A stretch of 64,000 bases of DNA, taken from Edwardsiella tarda ATCC 15947 = NBRC 105688. Its GTDB lineage: Bacteria; Pseudomonadota; Gammaproteobacteria; Enterobacterales; Enterobacteriaceae. Both the position numbers and the translations under genes were made by a program. The stretch covers positions 1,612,001 to 1,676,000 of the forward strand of contig NZ_CP084506.1 in the NCBI RefSeq assembly GCF_003113495.2, in the 5' to 3' direction. The notes beneath the pieces were generated by a model, which ran no database searches, had not been told where the DNA came from, and saw only the letters and a list, made by a program, of their open reading frames with translations. Below are positions 9,224 through 17,563 of the stretch, one piece after another; position 1 is the stretch's first letter, and each line of letters opens with the position of its first letter.

Positions 9224-9658
9224 ATGATGTATAAGACGATTTTGGTTCCTGTCGATCTGGATGAGATGACGTTGACCGAGGCCGCCCTGACCGAGGTGAG
9301 AGCGCTAGCGGCGCAGGATGTCGTGCAGATCAGTTTGCTCTATGTGATGCAGGTTCCGGATTGCTCCTTGAGTCGCTTAAATAAAGAGACGCAGCGCTTC
9401 GAAGATATCTTGGCGGACGAGTGCCTGGCGAAGATGCAGACGCTCGCCGAGTCGATTCCGTTGACGGAGCCAAGTCGTATTAGCTGTCAGATCCGCAAGG
9501 GGTCGATCTACGATGAGGTGCTGAAACAGGCCCAAGAGATCGACGCCGATCTGATCGTGATTGGCTCACGCCGGCCGAGCATGTCCACCTATTTGCTCGG
9601 TTCTAACGCGACCAAGATCGTCCGCCATGCGGCGACCAGCGTCTTGGTGGTGCGTTGA
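9224..9658 (+). CDS. universal stress protein, UspF-like
   Basis: UspA-superfamily protein of about 144 residues. The start is set by AGGAGG just before two tandem ATG codons at 9224 and 9227. The N-terminus YKTILVPVDL and the C-terminal IGSRRP...TYLLGSNATKIVRHA, ending in SVLVVR, match the UspF/UspG branch, which binds ATP through a G-x2-G-x9-G(S/T)-type loop. Length equals E. coli UspF. Such proteins respond to starvation and envelope stress. A strong bidirectional terminator follows. Confidence 0.88.
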   Translation: MMYKTILVPVDLDEMTLTEAALTEVRALAAQDVVQISLLYVMQVPDCSLSRLNKETQRFEDILADECLAKMQTLAESIPLTEPSRISCQIRKGSIYDEVLKQAQEIDADLIVIGSRRPSMSTYLLGSNATKIVRHAATSVLVVR

Positions 9659-9685
9659 GTCGCGCCACGCGGCATCATCAGCCAG

Positions 9686-9719
9686 ACGGCGTGAGCCACA
9701 TTAGTTGCGCTCACGCCGT
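9686..9719. terminator. bidirectional terminator between uspF-like gene and ygbA
   Basis: Perfect 11-bp arms ACGGCGTGAGC / GCTCACGCCGT with a 12-base loop followed by TTTTC on the plus strand; it serves the two convergent genes and overlaps the last codons of the minus-strand one. Confidence 0.75.
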
Positions 9720-10048
9720 TTTCGTTCAGGGATAGGCGGCACCGGGCGGCGATCATCGTGTAGATGGCGTAGCGCGAGGATCGGGTGGCGCCATATCATG
9801 CGAGGCCCTGCCCAACGCATGATGCTTTTCATCTCCTCCCGTTTAGCCGGCTGGTAACAATGGATGGGGCATTGTTTACAGGCGGGCTTCTCCTCACCAA
9901 AGGGGCAACGGTCTAGGCGATTGCAGGCGTACTGATAGAGTTGCTGGTAGTGTGCCGGATCGGCCAATGCTGCCGGGGCGCTCGATTGATACAGCGCGAT
10001 CATACGCTGGATGGTGAGTTTCTCTCGTTGTAACCGTTTTCCCATCAT
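9701..10048 (-). CDS. ygbA: YgbA-like nitrous oxide-stimulated promoter family protein
   Basis: Protein of 115 residues with a Cys cluster CPFGEEKPACKQCPIHCY in the middle and a basic C-terminus. The N-terminal EKLTIQRMIALYQ and the Cys pattern match the family of E. coli YgbA, a small cytosolic protein whose expression in E. coli is tied to nitric oxide through NsrR. The four Cys could bind metal or an Fe-S cluster. No NsrR site could be called by eye upstream. Start ATG 10048; a second Met follows directly. Confidence 0.8.
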   Translation of the reverse strand: MMGKRLQREKLTIQRMIALYQSSAPAALADPAHYQQLYQYACNRLDRCPFGEEKPACKQCPIHCYQPAKREEMKSIMRWAGPRMIWRHPILALRHLHDDRRPVPPIPERKRRERN

Positions 10049-10504
10049 TAACCCCTTGTGGGACGCCGCTGGCGCCAGTTGCCGATGGCATGTGATGACC
10101 CTATGCGGACCGGGCGGTCAGTACCGTTTAACCAAACTTGTCTATAATAACGGTAGTTACGCTAAATTGTTAAGAGGATAGCGTCTGCGTGAGGTTGTAG
10201 TCGCACTGTTGTCACCTATTTTCTCTCGCTTATCTACAGCGATTAAAGAATAGCGTATCGCGTCCGATAGATCCTAAGCGGAGGGAAGCGTCAGCTATCT
10301 ATACGTTCTTCCTCTGCCGTGCTGGTTCGCCTCACATTTATTTGGTTTGGCGCTATCATGCATCCAGACTAAAGAAAAATCCTATTCTTTAATTGTGTAC
10401 TTTTTTTAGACTTAATGGTTTCATCCTCGAGCGGATGAAATAGTTGTGGGGATAATAGCCCCAGTTTTCACAGAGATAAAATGGGGAGTGATTGAGTCTG
10501 CTGC
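10049..10504. other. 456-base intergenic region with hairpin
   Basis: No convincing gene. It carries divergent promoters for ygbA and yfiR. A perfect inverted repeat TTTCATCC/GGATGAAA with a 6-base loop lies at 10419-10440, followed by a small GGGG/CCCC hairpin; these lie in the probable leader of yfiR and may be regulatory. Confidence 0.5.
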
Positions 10505-11065
10505 ATGAATTTCACAATGTATCATCCGCTTAAATACGGGGTCATGTGTGTGCTGGCCTGTTGTCTCTTGTTCGGGATCCTTTGTTCGCCGGCGCATGCG
10601 CTTAGCGGTGAGCAGCGGGATGACCTACAACAGCAGCGGGAGCGAGACGTCGCCCGCATCGTGACTGGAATGATCAGCTTTACTCGCTGGCGCCCGCCAT
10701 CGCAGCCGATCCGCCTATGCATCATTCCACCGACACGCTTTGCCCATCAGTTAGTGTCTATGCCGGCGACAGCTCAGCTCAGTGTGCGCGAGGTTGCTTT
10801 TGCGCCGCAGACTATTCTGCAGCAGTGCGATGCCGTCTATTACGGTGATGTCACGCCCGAACAGCAACAGTCAGTGATCAGTTTGCTACAGGGGAAAAGT
10901 TTGTTAACCATCGCGGAAGATAACCGTGAATGCAGTAAAGGCAGTGCGTTTTGCCTGCAATTGGGGAAACAAAGCGTCAACTTCGAGTTAAATTTGGATA
11001 CGCTGGCGCGCAGCAACATACAGGTCAACCCCAATGTGCTGCTCTTGGCAAAGAGAAAAGGGTAA
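10505..11065 (+). CDS. yfiR: YfiR, periplasmic repressor of DgcN
   Basis: Periplasmic protein of 186 residues with a signal peptide (hydrophobic 12-28, cleavage after AHA). YfiR-family members bind the periplasmic part of the cyclase YfiN/DgcN and keep it off; redox change in the periplasm or capture of YfiR by YfiB releases it. Four Cys are present, in LCIIPP, QQCDAVYY and ECSKGSAFC, fitting the two disulfides known for the Pseudomonas protein. First gene of a yfiR-dgcN-yfiB operon, five bases before the next gene. Confidence 0.85.
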   Translation: MNFTMYHPLKYGVMCVLACCLLFGILCSPAHALSGEQRDDLQQQRERDVARIVTGMISFTRWRPPSQPIRLCIIPPTRFAHQLVSMPATAQLSVREVAFAPQTILQQCDAVYYGDVTPEQQQSVISLLQGKSLLTIAEDNRECSKGSAFCLQLGKQSVNFELNLDTLARSNIQVNPNVLLLAKRKG

Positions 11066-11069
11066 CAGG

Positions 11070-12296
11070 GTGAAACGCTTATTTTCCAAGGGAGTCAGCT
11101 CACGTCAAACTCGCCCGACATTACGGCGCATGTTTCAGCGTATTCACCTGATGATCATTGCCGTGACGTTATTACTGGCGGGAATACCGCTATCATTATT
11201 ATCGCTATTCACGCTACGTAGTTATGCAGAACATAATCTGCAATTGGTGGCGATGACCATCAGTTATACCAGTGAGGCGGCGGTGGTATTTAATGATAAA
11301 CCCGCTGCGTTAGATGCCCTGAATATGATCGCTAAGCGCGAGCAGATCGCCGAGGCGACGATTAGTAATGCACAACATCAAGTCTGGGTTCGTTGGTATT
11401 CGCCGACGCCGACCGATGAGCGGGTGAACCGCCTGCTGCGTGGTTGGCTACTACCCAGCGCCGTGAGCGGGCCGATCGAACACAATGGCCAATTGATCGG
11501 TTATGTTTCCTTGAAGGCGGATGGCTCGATGCTGATGCATTTCTTGGGCTATTTCCTCTTAGGTATGTTGTGTTGCCTGATCTTGATTGCCTTACTTTCG
11601 CTCTATCTCGTGCAGCGGATGCATACCGGTATTGTGGATGAGTTATATGCCATCGCGAAGGTGGCGCGTCAGGTTCGTGAGCGGCGCAGCTATTCGCTGC
11701 GCGTACCGCATTCGCAGATCGCGGAGATCGAAGAGTTAAGCCGAGGGTTTAACAGCTTGTTGATCGAAGTGGAGTCACAACATGACTCATTAGTGAATGA
11801 GAATGGGGTCTTAAGCTATAAGGCGTTACACGATCCGTTGACCGGTTTGCCGAATCGTACCTGCTTTATGAATATGTTGGAGAGCTTGAATCCGCAACAG
11901 GAGCAGATATGCGTGATGTTTCTGGATGGGGATGGTTTTAAGAGTATTAACGACGGCTGGGGTCATGCGGCAGGGGACCACGTATTAATCGAGGTGGCCA
12001 GTCGCCTGAGCAAACAGATTCGAAAAACGGATATGGTGGCGCGTTTGGGCGGGGATGAGTTTGCCATTTTATTGCGCAATATCGAGCATACCGACGAAGC
12101 TGAGCGCGTTGCCCAGGGGATATTACAGGCGGTACCACAACCGATCACGCTGGCTAATGGGGTACACGTTAGCATGACGTTCAGTATTGGGTTGACCTTT
12201 TCTGTGCCTGATAGTCAGCTGAGTGACTTGTTGGAGAGGGCAGATAGCGCCATGTACCAGAGTAAACAGCGGGGCGGTGGTTGGAGTATTGGTTAG
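11070..12296 (+). CDS. dgcN: DgcN (YfiN) membrane diguanylate cyclase
   Basis: Inner-membrane diguanylate cyclase of 408 residues, starting at a GTG. Membrane spans at about 26-48 and 159-180 enclose a periplasmic sensor of about 110 residues that YfiR binds; a HAMP-like linker follows, then the GGDEF domain with RLGGDEF at 325-331. Unlike the cyclase at 1786, this one keeps an inhibitory RxxD site (RKTD at 318-321), so it should be feedback-inhibited. In E. coli and Pseudomonas the protein raises c-di-GMP under envelope reducing stress, promoting sessile growth and arresting division. Confidence 0.92.
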   Translation: MKRLFSKGVSSRQTRPTLRRMFQRIHLMIIAVTLLLAGIPLSLLSLFTLRSYAEHNLQLVAMTISYTSEAAVVFNDKPAALDALNMIAKREQIAEATISNAQHQVWVRWYSPTPTDERVNRLLRGWLLPSAVSGPIEHNGQLIGYVSLKADGSMLMHFLGYFLLGMLCCLILIALLSLYLVQRMHTGIVDELYAIAKVARQVRERRSYSLRVPHSQIAEIEELSRGFNSLLIEVESQHDSLVNENGVLSYKALHDPLTGLPNRTCFMNMLESLNPQQEQICVMFLDGDGFKSINDGWGHAAGDHVLIEVASRLSKQIRKTDMVARLGGDEFAILLRNIEHTDEAERVAQGILQAVPQPITLANGVHVSMTFSIGLTFSVPDSQLSDLLERADSAMYQSKQRGGGWSIG

Positions 12297-12318
12297 CTAC
12301 TAATAATAAGGAATAGAT

Positions 12319-12807
12319 ATGGTCAGAACGAAGCATATTGCCTGGTTGATGGGCGTGCTGATCGGTGGTATGGCGCTGAGTGGTTGTCAGCGAAAAGAGA
12401 CCTTCTCGGCGCAGCAGGTGGCGGTGTTACAACAACAAGGCTTCATTCAAGGTAATGATGGGTGGAGTTTTGGCATGTCAGAGAAGGTGCTATTCGGTAA
12501 TAACCAATTTGTTCTACGTCCAGAGAGCCAGGCGCATGTCGCCGAGATTGGCCGAGCGTTATCGAAGGTCGCCATCCTGCATGCTCGTTTGGACGGTTAT
12601 ACCGATAACTATGGGACGGATGCCTATAATCAACAGTTGTCCCTGAAGCGGGCCGATAAGGTCGCGGATGCCCTGGCCAGCGGCGGTATGCCTCGCGCGA
12701 ACCTCACCACGCGTGGCATGGGCAAACGTGATCCGATTGCCGATAATGCGACACGGCAAGGGCGAGCGGAGAACCGGCGCGTCGCCATTATCATCCAGGC
12801 ACCTTAA
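12319..12807 (+). CDS. yfiB: YfiB OmpA-like lipoprotein
   Basis: Lipoprotein of 162 residues with lipobox LSGC near residue 23 and an OmpA-type peptidoglycan-binding domain from about 55 (LDGYTDNYGTDAYNQQLSLKRA, then RGAENRRV-like RAENRRVAI). YfiB sits in the outer membrane, anchors to peptidoglycan and sequesters YfiR, thereby switching DgcN on. Third gene of the operon, 22 bases after dgcN with AAGGAA before the start. Length matches E. coli YfiB. Confidence 0.9.
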   Translation: MVRTKHIAWLMGVLIGGMALSGCQRKETFSAQQVAVLQQQGFIQGNDGWSFGMSEKVLFGNNQFVLRPESQAHVAEIGRALSKVAILHARLDGYTDNYGTDAYNQQLSLKRADKVADALASGGMPRANLTTRGMGKRDPIADNATRQGRAENRRVAIIIQAP

Positions 12808-12968
12808 TCGCAATTGTCAGCGGCTATCTTAGCGGGGTAGCCGTGCGGTCGACCACCTCTGCGCTTTACAGCAAACGGCAAATCCTCCGGCAACTTTACA
12901 TTAGTCATACATATACTGAAGCCGACGGGTATAGGCTTTATCTGAAATATGTTGATGAGGAGGTGCTG

Positions 12969-13106
12969 ATGAATAGCAGAAGAGTACACGTAGCCCGTTG
13001 TGTCGCGAAATACGCCTTGGCTAGTCATAGCGCTAGCCGTTGGAATATTGCGATGAAGATGCTCAAAGCCTCCCTCATCGGCCTCCAGATGGGACCACGG
13101 CGCTGA
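12969..13106 (+). CDS. possible 45-residue basic protein
   Basis: ORF preceded by GAGGAGG eight bases before the ATG. The product (MNSRRVHVARCVAKY start, GPRR end) is very basic and amphipathic, like a short DNA- or membrane-associated peptide. The same frame stays open for another 42 codons upstream, and an ORF of 125 codons covers the opposite strand, so coding status is uncertain. It lies between yfiB and the tRNA gene. Confidence 0.3.
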   Translation: MNSRRVHVARCVAKYALASHSASRWNIAMKMLKASLIGLQMGPRR

Positions 13107-13214
13107 GGCGGCGTATAGAAAGAGAACATGTCGTTCATTTGCTAGCCGCTTGAGTGAAAAGATGATTTTAGGACTGGACAAGAAACGCCGAGCCGATTAA
13201 TATCCTCAGCCATT

Positions 13215-13302
13215 GGAAGGATGGCCGAGTGGTTTAAGGCAACGGTCTTGAAAACCGTCGAGTGTAACAGCTCCCAGAGTTCGAATCTCTGTCCTTCCGC
13301 CA
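13215..13302 (+). tRNA. serT: tRNA-Ser (UGA)
   Basis: Complete 88-base tRNA with long variable arm and encoded CCA end. Acceptor stem GGAAGG pairs with the 3' CCTTCC; anticodon loop reads TTGAAAA with anticodon TGA; the T arm has GTTCGAATC. Genes for this tRNA are common integration sites, and the sequence behind it looks like accessory DNA. Confidence 0.96.
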
Positions 13303-13308
13303 AATTTT

Positions 13309-13341
13309 AACCCCAAGTTATTGATTAACTTGGGGTTTTTT
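13309..13341 (+). terminator. rho-independent terminator of tRNA-Ser
   Basis: Perfect 12-bp stem AACCCCAAGTTA / TAACTTGGGGTT, 5-base loop, then six T. It starts seven bases after the tRNA CCA end. Confidence 0.92.
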
Positions 13342-13916
13342 CATTTCTGTATTTTTCAGTATGCCATCCAGTATGCTATCAGTGCTTGGTTTGTATGAGA
13401 CACGATGGTTTCTCCTCGGACGGTATGGCGTGTTTTCTCCCCCTATCTTGCTGCCATCATCTACAGATAGTGCTTTGCGTCGATGCTATTTTTCTACCAG
13501 CTTAAGTTGCCTAAGGTGATGTATGCTGACTGTTTCTGGAACGTAGCGGATCAAGAGATACTACATCGCTGTAGTCCCCGGCACTTTTTCTGTGACGGCT
13601 CGCGTGCGCATCAAAACGTGATGCAATATTGGCTCGATTATCCGGTACAGGTTTGCCGTCCAGTGGATGTCGCCTGTGTTCCAGACCGATCAATTGATGA
13701 GCACGAGCGCCCGGTCTGAAGTGAAATCCTCACTGGCCATTCTGACCAGCGTATTCACGATAATCTTCTCCTCAAAGTAATACGGGCGGTGGGTGCGATA
13801 GCCCCAACTCAGGGATCTGAAGACATTAATGATACTGCGTTCAAATGTTTCTCCTCTGCAATCATAGTAATTTTGTCCCTATGAATGACAAGTTGTGTGT
13901 TTCCATTGTTTAAGAA
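13342..13916. other. gene-poor junction behind tRNA-Ser
   Basis: 575 bases without a gene I can support. Near the start there are two similar short motifs, CAGTATGCCATC and CAGTATGCTATC. ORFs on both strands between 13483 and 13719 are mutually overlapping and lack family features. A minus-strand open stretch at about 13720-13830 could be the tail of a lost gene. Probable left junction of an island. Confidence 0.4.
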
Positions 13917-14156
13917 TCAGGCGGTAAGCCATTGTTCAATTTTGTCGCGTGAGGGAATACCACCGGAGTGCACGACTTGGCCATCTACCACTACTCCTGG
14001 TGTAGAGAGGATACCGAAGCTCATAATCTCGCGGATTTCCTCGATCTTTTCCAGTTCGATGGCGATGCCTTTATCCTCTGCCACGGCAGCGATTAGTTTG
14101 GCAACGGCTTTACAGTTGGCACAGCCTGATCCCAGTACTTTAATGTTTTTCATCAT
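13917..14156 (-). CDS. thioredoxin-like small redox protein (CxxC)
   Basis: A 79-residue thioredoxin-fold protein with redox motif GSGCANCK at residues 9-16 and the cis-proline region STPGVVVDG at about 51. It belongs to the 'redox-active disulfide protein 2' type of small thioredoxins often encoded next to UPF0718/ArsP permeases. It should act in the cytoplasm, perhaps reducing or trapping a metalloid or thiol compound handled by the transporter. It follows the permease gene by 25 bases and is the last gene of an arsR-permease-trx operon. Confidence 0.85.
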   Translation of the reverse strand: MMKNIKVLGSGCANCKAVAKLIAAVAEDKGIAIELEKIEEIREIMSFGILSTPGVVVDGQVVHSGGIPSRDKIEQWLTA

Positions 14157-14181
14157 GTTATCTCTGGTTTAAGAATAGCGG

Positions 14182-15225
14182 CTATAACACCGCATTGAAG
14201 ATATAACCCACCAACAAGATGCCGCTAGCAACCACGGCCACAAAGGTGGCAATCAACTTGGGTTTTAGCACCTTACGTAATATGACCATCTCGGGAAAAG
14301 ACAAGGCAATGACGGCCATCATAAACGCCAATACAGTTCCCAACGCCGCCCCTTTGGCTAGCAGTGCCTGGACGATGGGGATGATACCGGCGGCGTTGGT
14401 ATACATGGGTACGCCCATGATCACGGCCAGCGGTACCGACCACCAGGCCTCTTTACCCATAAATGAGGCCATGAAGGATTCCGGCACATAACCGTGAATA
14501 CCAGCACCGATGGCGATCCCCACCAATATGTAAGGCCACACCTTCCCCACGATCTGCCGCACGGCACTGAAGCCACTCTGTATCCGATCCGCCAGCGTCA
14601 TCGATTGCAACGGATCATTCGTATGGATGCGGGGCATCTGTTGCACCCATTCCTCAAGCTGCACCTCCATTTTAATCCGACCGATAATCCAACCCGCCAC
14701 TATGGCGACGCTGAGCCCTAATCCCAGATAGAGCAAAGCAATCTTCCAGCCAAATAGGCCGAACAGTAAAGTCAAGGCGACCTCATTGACCATCGGTGCC
14801 GAGATTAGAAACGAGAAGGTGACGCCGAGTGGCACTCCAGCTTGGACAAAGCCGATAAACAGCGGCACCGCCGAGCAAGAGCAAAAGGGGGTAACGATGC
14901 CGAGCAGGGCAGCTAATACATTAGCGTCCCCCTCGCCACGTTTAGCCAGTAGGGCACGAGTCCGCTCTGGAGTGAACCAGGAGTTGATCATCCCCATGAC
15001 GAAGACGATGCCGGTTAGCAGCAACAGTACCTTAGGTGTGTCGTAGAGGAAGAATTGTAAGGCTTCCCCTAGATGACTTGTGGGATCCAGCGGTAGCCAA
15101 CCGACCAGCAACTCCGAAGTCGGCAGAATCAATTGGTACAATCCCAACCAGATAACAGCACTAAGGAACAAAAATAAGGACGGCCTCCGCTCGGGAAGTT
15201 TTTTAATGGAAACAAGCGCTCTCAT
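14182..15225 (-). CDS. ArsP/UPF0718-type permease
   Basis: Integral membrane protein of 347 residues with about eight to ten hydrophobic segments. The signature TPFCSCSAVPLFIGF (around 111-125) with its CSC motif, repeated in weaker form as GVPMYTNAAGIIPI in the second half, defines the ArsP_1/UPF0718 permeases, two inverted halves that export organoarsenicals or similar thiophilic compounds. It is flanked by an ArsR-family regulator and a thioredoxin-like gene, which supports metalloid transport. The precise substrate cannot be read from the sequence. Confidence 0.82.
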   Translation of the reverse strand: MRALVSIKKLPERRPSLFLFLSAVIWLGLYQLILPTSELLVGWLPLDPTSHLGEALQFFLYDTPKVLLLLTGIVFVMGMINSWFTPERTRALLAKRGEGDANVLAALLGIVTPFCSCSAVPLFIGFVQAGVPLGVTFSFLISAPMVNEVALTLLFGLFGWKIALLYLGLGLSVAIVAGWIIGRIKMEVQLEEWVQQMPRIHTNDPLQSMTLADRIQSGFSAVRQIVGKVWPYILVGIAIGAGIHGYVPESFMASFMGKEAWWSVPLAVIMGVPMYTNAAGIIPIVQALLAKGAALGTVLAFMMAVIALSFPEMVILRKVLKPKLIATFVAVVASGILLVGYIFNAVL

Positions 15226-15311
15226 GATGGTTACCCATAAACAATGTGATTCTGCTTATGAAGACGCATGAGTGCACAAAAGGATGCAAGAAAAGTTGTT
15301 GTTCCGGTTAA

Positions 15312-15611
15312 TTACTCCTTGGCATTGCTATTGGTACAACACTCTTCTTGCAGAAAACGAATGATCTCATCCAGTACTTCGTATCGAGAAATGCACAATA
15401 ATGTTCTACCCTCCCGGTTTTGTCGGATAAGACCAGCGGAAACGAGTGCTGCTATGTGATGGCTTAGAGTAGATCCGGGGATGGCCAGTTGTTGTTGCAA
15501 CTCACCGACGGCGAGCCCCTCGCTACCAGCCTTCACTAGGTGCTTGTATATGAACAAACGAGTTGGATGCCCCAACTCCTTCAATGCCTTGGCGACTTCA
15601 TCTAACTGCAT
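15312..15611 (-). CDS. ArsR-family repressor
   Basis: Winged-helix repressor of 99 residues from ATG 15611. ELGHPTRLFIYKHL opens the DNA-binding domain, with the recognition helix in PGSTLSHHIAALVSAG. A Cys pair in QEECCTNS near the C-terminus is a likely metalloid sensor, since the usual ELCVCDL site of helix 3 is absent. It lies between two permease genes pointing away from each other and should control both. Confidence 0.85.
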   Translation of the reverse strand: MQLDEVAKALKELGHPTRLFIYKHLVKAGSEGLAVGELQQQLAIPGSTLSHHIAALVSAGLIRQNREGRTLLCISRYEVLDEIIRFLQEECCTNSNAKE

Positions 15612-15711
15612 ATACTCTCCAACGAATCTTGATATTTCGACAATAACAGAAATATATTGCCATGGCACATATTTCGAGTATTCTAGAAATAAGGAAATGA
15701 AGGAGATGAAA

Positions 15712-16794
15712 ATGACTGACTGGTTACTTATGGTTCAAAATGCTGCCCAAATGCTACTTGTACTGGCAATAGAATTATCATTGCTATTTTTGTTAATCAG
15801 TACGGGAGTCAATTGGTTGCGTTGTAAAGTACCTAACAACAAGATCCAAACGATCATGGGAAGTCGACAGGGTAAAGGCTATCTTATCGCTTCTTTACTC
15901 GGTGCTATTACACCGTTTTGCAGTTGCTCCACCATTCCCATGCTCAGAGGAATGCTGCAAGCCAGAGCGGGTTTTGGGCCAACATTGACGTTTCTTTTTG
16001 TCTCCCCATTGCTGAATCCGATTATTATCGGCTTAATGTGGGCTACATTTGGCTGGAAAATTACGACCCTGTATTCGCTGATCGCATTGAGTGTTTCCGT
16101 AGTAGCGGGTTGGGCCCTAAACAAGCTGGAGTTCAGTCGGTTTGTGATTCCGATGAGGGACAACGCGCAACGCGATGCCATTAGCTGCCCATCAGCATCT
16201 CTATCTAAGCCGCAGGAGGCTCAAGAGGTGAGTGGTAACATGAAATTGCAGATCCAGTTGTTCTCGCCAACGACAACCTCTTGCCGTTCCAATTCGGCGA
16301 TTAAGAGCCCATCACAAAAGAGGATGATCAACACAATCTGTTGCAGTCCCAAGCAGAATTCCGTGAGAAGAACACAGTGGTCATCGTCTGTCTTAAAGAG
16401 CTCATTTGCTGAAGCATGGCAACAATTCAAAAAAGTGGCTCCTTATCTCATCATCGGGATTCTTATTGGTTCTATCATTTATGGCTTTGTACCCGCAGAA
16501 TGGATTTCAAATCATGCTGGCTCAAATAATCCATTTGCTATCATTCTGAGTGCCGTGATTGGCATCCCGCTCTATATCCGAGCCGAAGCAGTTATCCCTC
16601 TGGCATCAGTATTACTGGGTAAAGGGATGAGCATCGGTGCCGTTATGGCACTGATTATTGGCAGTGCTGGTGCCAGTATTACCGAAGTAATTTTGCTCAA
16701 ATCCATGTTCAGAATGCCTATGATTGTCGCGTTCGTATCCATCATATTGGGTATGGCCATCCTCATGGGATATATCGCATTGTTGTTTTTCTAA
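15712..16794 (+). CDS. second UPF0718-type permease with Cys-rich loop
   Basis: Membrane permease of 360 residues starting at 15712, seven bases behind AAGGAG. The motif TPFCSCSTIPMLRGM is the same signature as in the permease at 14182, but the two proteins are only distantly alike. Between the two membrane halves (about residues 150-235) is a long polar loop with several Cys, including CC, that could bind a thiophilic ion. Divergent from the arsR gene by about 100 bases and so probably under the same repressor. Substrate unknown; an arsenical or other metalloid is likely from context. Confidence 0.8.
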   Translation: MTDWLLMVQNAAQMLLVLAIELSLLFLLISTGVNWLRCKVPNNKIQTIMGSRQGKGYLIASLLGAITPFCSCSTIPMLRGMLQARAGFGPTLTFLFVSPLLNPIIIGLMWATFGWKITTLYSLIALSVSVVAGWALNKLEFSRFVIPMRDNAQRDAISCPSASLSKPQEAQEVSGNMKLQIQLFSPTTTSCRSNSAIKSPSQKRMINTICCSPKQNSVRRTQWSSSVLKSSFAEAWQQFKKVAPYLIIGILIGSIIYGFVPAEWISNHAGSNNPFAIILSAVIGIPLYIRAEAVIPLASVLLGKGMSIGAVMALIIGSAGASITEVILLKSMFRMPMIVAFVSIILGMAILMGYIALLFF

Positions 16795-16999
16795 CGAGAG
16801 GCGCTGCTACCCATCGTCGGTTGATGAGCGAATGTTCTATCTTATTCAAGAAGACGCCATTGGTTGGCTCAGGATACCGAGTGTTTCCCAAAAGTACGGT
16901 TACCGCGTGATTGCTTGTCCGTGAGTCGTTTTGGAGGGGAACCAAGCGCTGTTGTCCACTAACCGAAAAACTATCCAAGGCTTGATCTGTCTTTAGTGG

Positions 17000-17563
17000 T
17001 CATTTCTGTTCTGACATCGGAGCGCGCGGAATGTAGCAGCAGACCTGACCTTGGTCGTCGAGTTGAACAGCGCAGGTGGTGTGGAGCCGGTTTTTCAGGC
17101 GGACTCGAGCTCGTAGTAGGCGAGACTTGACGGCAGAGAGGCTTAACCCCTGCTGGTTAGCATACGCTTGCTGAGTCATCCCTTCGATGTCACAGCGGAT
17201 CAGAATGTCACGATCTGCGCTCTCGAGCTCTGCTAAAACCCGTGGTAGGCAAGCGGTCAGTTGGTCAACCACCGCTTGCTCTGGCTCATCCTGGGGGAGC
17301 TCATCGGACAAGGGCAACATCTCACGCCGCTTGCGGTATTCATCAATCAAGTGATGTCGCGCCACTTCAAATAACCAGGCGCGGGGTTGGGCAATGGCGC
17401 AGAACGCTGTTCCCTGTTTCATTGCTTTGATAAAGATTTCCTGCAATGCATCATCAACACGATCCGGCTCTCGTAGTTGCTGAAATAACCAACTGCGTAA
17501 TTCTCTTTTATGCTGTTGCCAGGCCCGCAACAAGCAAGCCGGGATCGGGGCAACTGTTTTCAT
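17000..17563 (-). CDS. sigZ: ECF-type sigma factor, SigZ-like
   Basis: RNA polymerase sigma factor of 187 residues from ATG 17563. Region 2 lies at about 20-90 (DDALQEIFIKAMK, then PRAWLFEVARHHLIDEYRKRR) and region 4 at about 110-165 (DRDILIRCDIEGMTQQAYA, then LSAVKSRLLRARVRLK). The tail carries CC (GQVCCYIPR), which may sense metalloid or oxidation in place of a separate anti-sigma factor. Its ATG overlaps the stop of acr3 (TAATG), so it is the last gene of the arsenic operon. It may feed back on other resistance genes. Confidence 0.83.
   Translation of the reverse strand: MKTVAPIPACLLRAWQQHKRELRSWLFQQLREPDRVDDALQEIFIKAMKQGTAFCAIAQPRAWLFEVARHHLIDEYRKRREMLPLSDELPQDEPEQAVVDQLTACLPRVLAELESADRDILIRCDIEGMTQQAYANQQGLSLSAVKSRLLRARVRLKNRLHTTCAVQLDDQGQVCCYIPRAPMSEQK

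Noticed and set aside
12804..13181. 125-codon minus-strand ORF overlapping the yfiB end
   Set aside because: No family features and no ribosome site; overlaps a better-supported small ORF on the other strand.
13483..13719. ORFs behind tRNA-Ser as a possible integrase remnant
   Set aside because: No tyrosine or serine recombinase motif in any frame, so no integrase can be claimed for the ars island.
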